A DNA stretch of 53,285 bases, taken from NCBI GenBank assembly GCA_049323615.1, contig JBMOPD010000044.1:1-53285 (forward strand). The letters are read 5' to 3'. The stretch comes from JBMOPD01 sp049323615. GTDB lineage: Bacteria; Bacillota; Desulfotomaculia; Desulfotomaculales; Desulfocucumaceae. Under the pieces are notes generated by a model. The model worked only from the letters and a program-made list of their open reading frames with translations, did not search any database and was not told where the DNA came from. A program made the position numbers and the translations under genes. Shown here one piece after another: positions 52,374 to 53,285 of the stretch; position 1 is the stretch's first letter, and each line of letters opens with the position of its first letter.

Positions 52374-52610
52374 TTACTTAAAAATTCCGCAGAATATTTT
52401 TATGCTGAGAGAATATGCACCAAACAAAGTAACCTTCTCCGCGTACGACAACTTCCCCAGATCATTTTTATACTTCAGCTCATTTCTAAGCTTCCTGGCC
52501 TCACTTTCAGATTTCCCGGCACGGTACCACACCTTTTTGCCCTTAACCCTAAGCACCACGTACCAAACTCCATTTTTACAAACCAGGTTTCTCCGGTTTT
52601 TTCTGGACAT
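52374..52610 (-). pseudogene. Tyrosine-integrase N-terminal stub
   Basis: The 78-residue product (SRKNRRNLVCKNGVWYVVLRVKGKKVWYRAGKSESEARKL) resembles the arm-binding AP2-like N-terminal domain of phage and ICE integrases. The core-binding and catalytic domains are absent; the frame ends in unrelated residues. It marks a degraded mobile element beside the insertion sequence at the window edge. The 150 bases between it and 52222 show no feature. Family assignment is by pattern. Confidence 0.55.
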
Positions 52611-52794
52611 TTTACACTCCTTTCCGGCTCAGACGAAACGTATTGCAAATAATCAATTATTTGATCTGTCGTGTGGCATCCATTAGTGTTCGGTTAACCA
52701 AAATTTAGGTAATTAACGGAAGGAAGATTTTGCAGGCTGACAGAATTAGAGAGTATTCGACAATATATAATTTCCAGTTGGGAGGATACCTCTA

Positions 52795-53285
52795 ATGCCT
52801 GTCAAGCCACCTTCTTCAAAAGAAATTGAGAAATCTTTAAACCAATTGTTTTCCCCGGAATGGATAACTGAAGCAGCAAAGAAAGCCGGGTTTGTAATTA
52901 GAGACCGAAAAATCGACCCCGTTATTTTCTTCTGGACACTTATACTTGGGTTTGGTGTGAGTATGCAGCAAACCCTTGCCAAGCTGAGGCGGGCTTACGA
53001 GACTGCTTCAGCCAGCTCTATTGTGCCGTCGGCATTTTATGATCGTTTCACACCACGCCTGGTAGCTCTGCTTAAAGAAGCAATAACCCACGCCTTGGCA
53101 CAGCAGGTAGCCGAACCGACCCGGGCGCTATCTGAAAAATTAAAAGGGTTTTTGGATTTAGTTGTTGCAGATGGCACTGTTTTAAGGCTTCATGAAAAGC
53201 TTGGCGGCCATTGGCCAGCCTGCCGTACCAACCATACCAAGGCTGCCATAAAGATGCATGTGGTGGCAAGCGCCCTGGTGGCTGG
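52795..53285 (+). mobile_element. IS4-family-like transposase, N-terminal part (runs off the window)
   Basis: The frame starts at an ATG behind GGGAGGATACC and is open to the window end, 163 codons. The product begins MPVKPPSSKEIEKSLNQLF, and LDLVVADGTVLRLHEKLGG near residues 120-136 contains the first aspartate of a DDE transposase; the layout (FFWTLILGFGVSMQQTLAKLR ahead of it) is that of IS4-type elements. The left end of the insertion sequence should lie between 52611 and 52794. A candidate is near GTGTTCGGTTAACC at 52687, but the right end is outside the window so inverted repeats cannot be checked. Confidence 0.8.

Noticed and set aside
1..53285. CRISPR arrays, rRNA and tRNA genes
   Set aside because: No regularly spaced repeats, rRNA blocks or tRNA cloverleaf sequences were noticed on either strand.

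Overview
The window looks like chromosome of an anaerobic Firmicute of the Desulfotomaculum/Pelotomaculum (Peptococcaceae) kind. This is inferred from strong AGGAGG-type ribosome sites, frequent GTG and TTG starts, moderately high GC, and the gene content: a glycyl-radical fumarate-adding enzyme, B12 mutase chemistry, TRAP uptake and a sigma-54 regulator. Species cannot be fixed from the sequence alone.

Bases 1-42769 are almost entirely minus-strand catabolic operons, read from high to low coordinates. (1) 24353-42769, 'module B': metallo-hydrolase, acyl-CoA dehydrogenase, acyl-CoA ligase, MmgE/PrpD protein, B12-dependent mutase large and small subunits, MeaB GTPase, a crotonase lacking the hydratase glutamates, a radical SAM-PDZ protein, a carboxyltransferase, an MFS carrier, a TRAP transporter and an alpha-methylacyl-CoA racemase-like protein. 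(2) 8997-23706, 'bss module': fumarase beta, BssC, BssA, BssB, a second BssC-like and a second BssB-like small subunit, an SCP2-like protein, the radical SAM activase BssD, an AAA+/VWA pair (BssE type), an MFS carrier, a flavin-barrel protein, a second AAA+/VWA pair, and a MoaD/ThiF-like pair. (3) 2001-8775, 'bbs module': enoyl-CoA hydratase, thiolase with its DUF35 partner, short-chain dehydrogenase and acyl-CoA dehydrogenase (the benzylsuccinyl-CoA beta-oxidation set), plus fumarase alpha. A chemoreceptor and a partial crotonase gene follow.

Each of the three operons has a well-matched -24/-12 sigma-54 promoter just upstream (8834-8849, 23858-23873, 42841-42856). The only sigma-54 activator in the window (PrpR_N-PAS-AAA-HTH, 43018-44961) is divergent from module B. 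The simplest reading is one regulon: a hydrocarbon or alkylaromatic is added to fumarate by the BSS-type enzyme, the adduct is activated to its CoA ester, and it is degraded by bbs-type beta-oxidation and/or by skeleton rearrangement and decarboxylation (the logic known for alkanes and ethylbenzene). Fumarase supplies the co-substrate. The real substrate is not determined by the sequence.

Bases 45051-53285 are different. They hold a PAS-GGDEF-HD-GYP signalling protein, a gene-poor stretch with a decayed transporter fragment and a strong bidirectional terminator, a four-gene cassette (SWIM, nucleotidyltransferase, unknown, SEC-C), a broken AbrB/PIN toxin-antitoxin locus, an integrase stub, and the start of an IS4-type transposase cut by the window end. 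No rRNA, tRNA or CRISPR array was seen.
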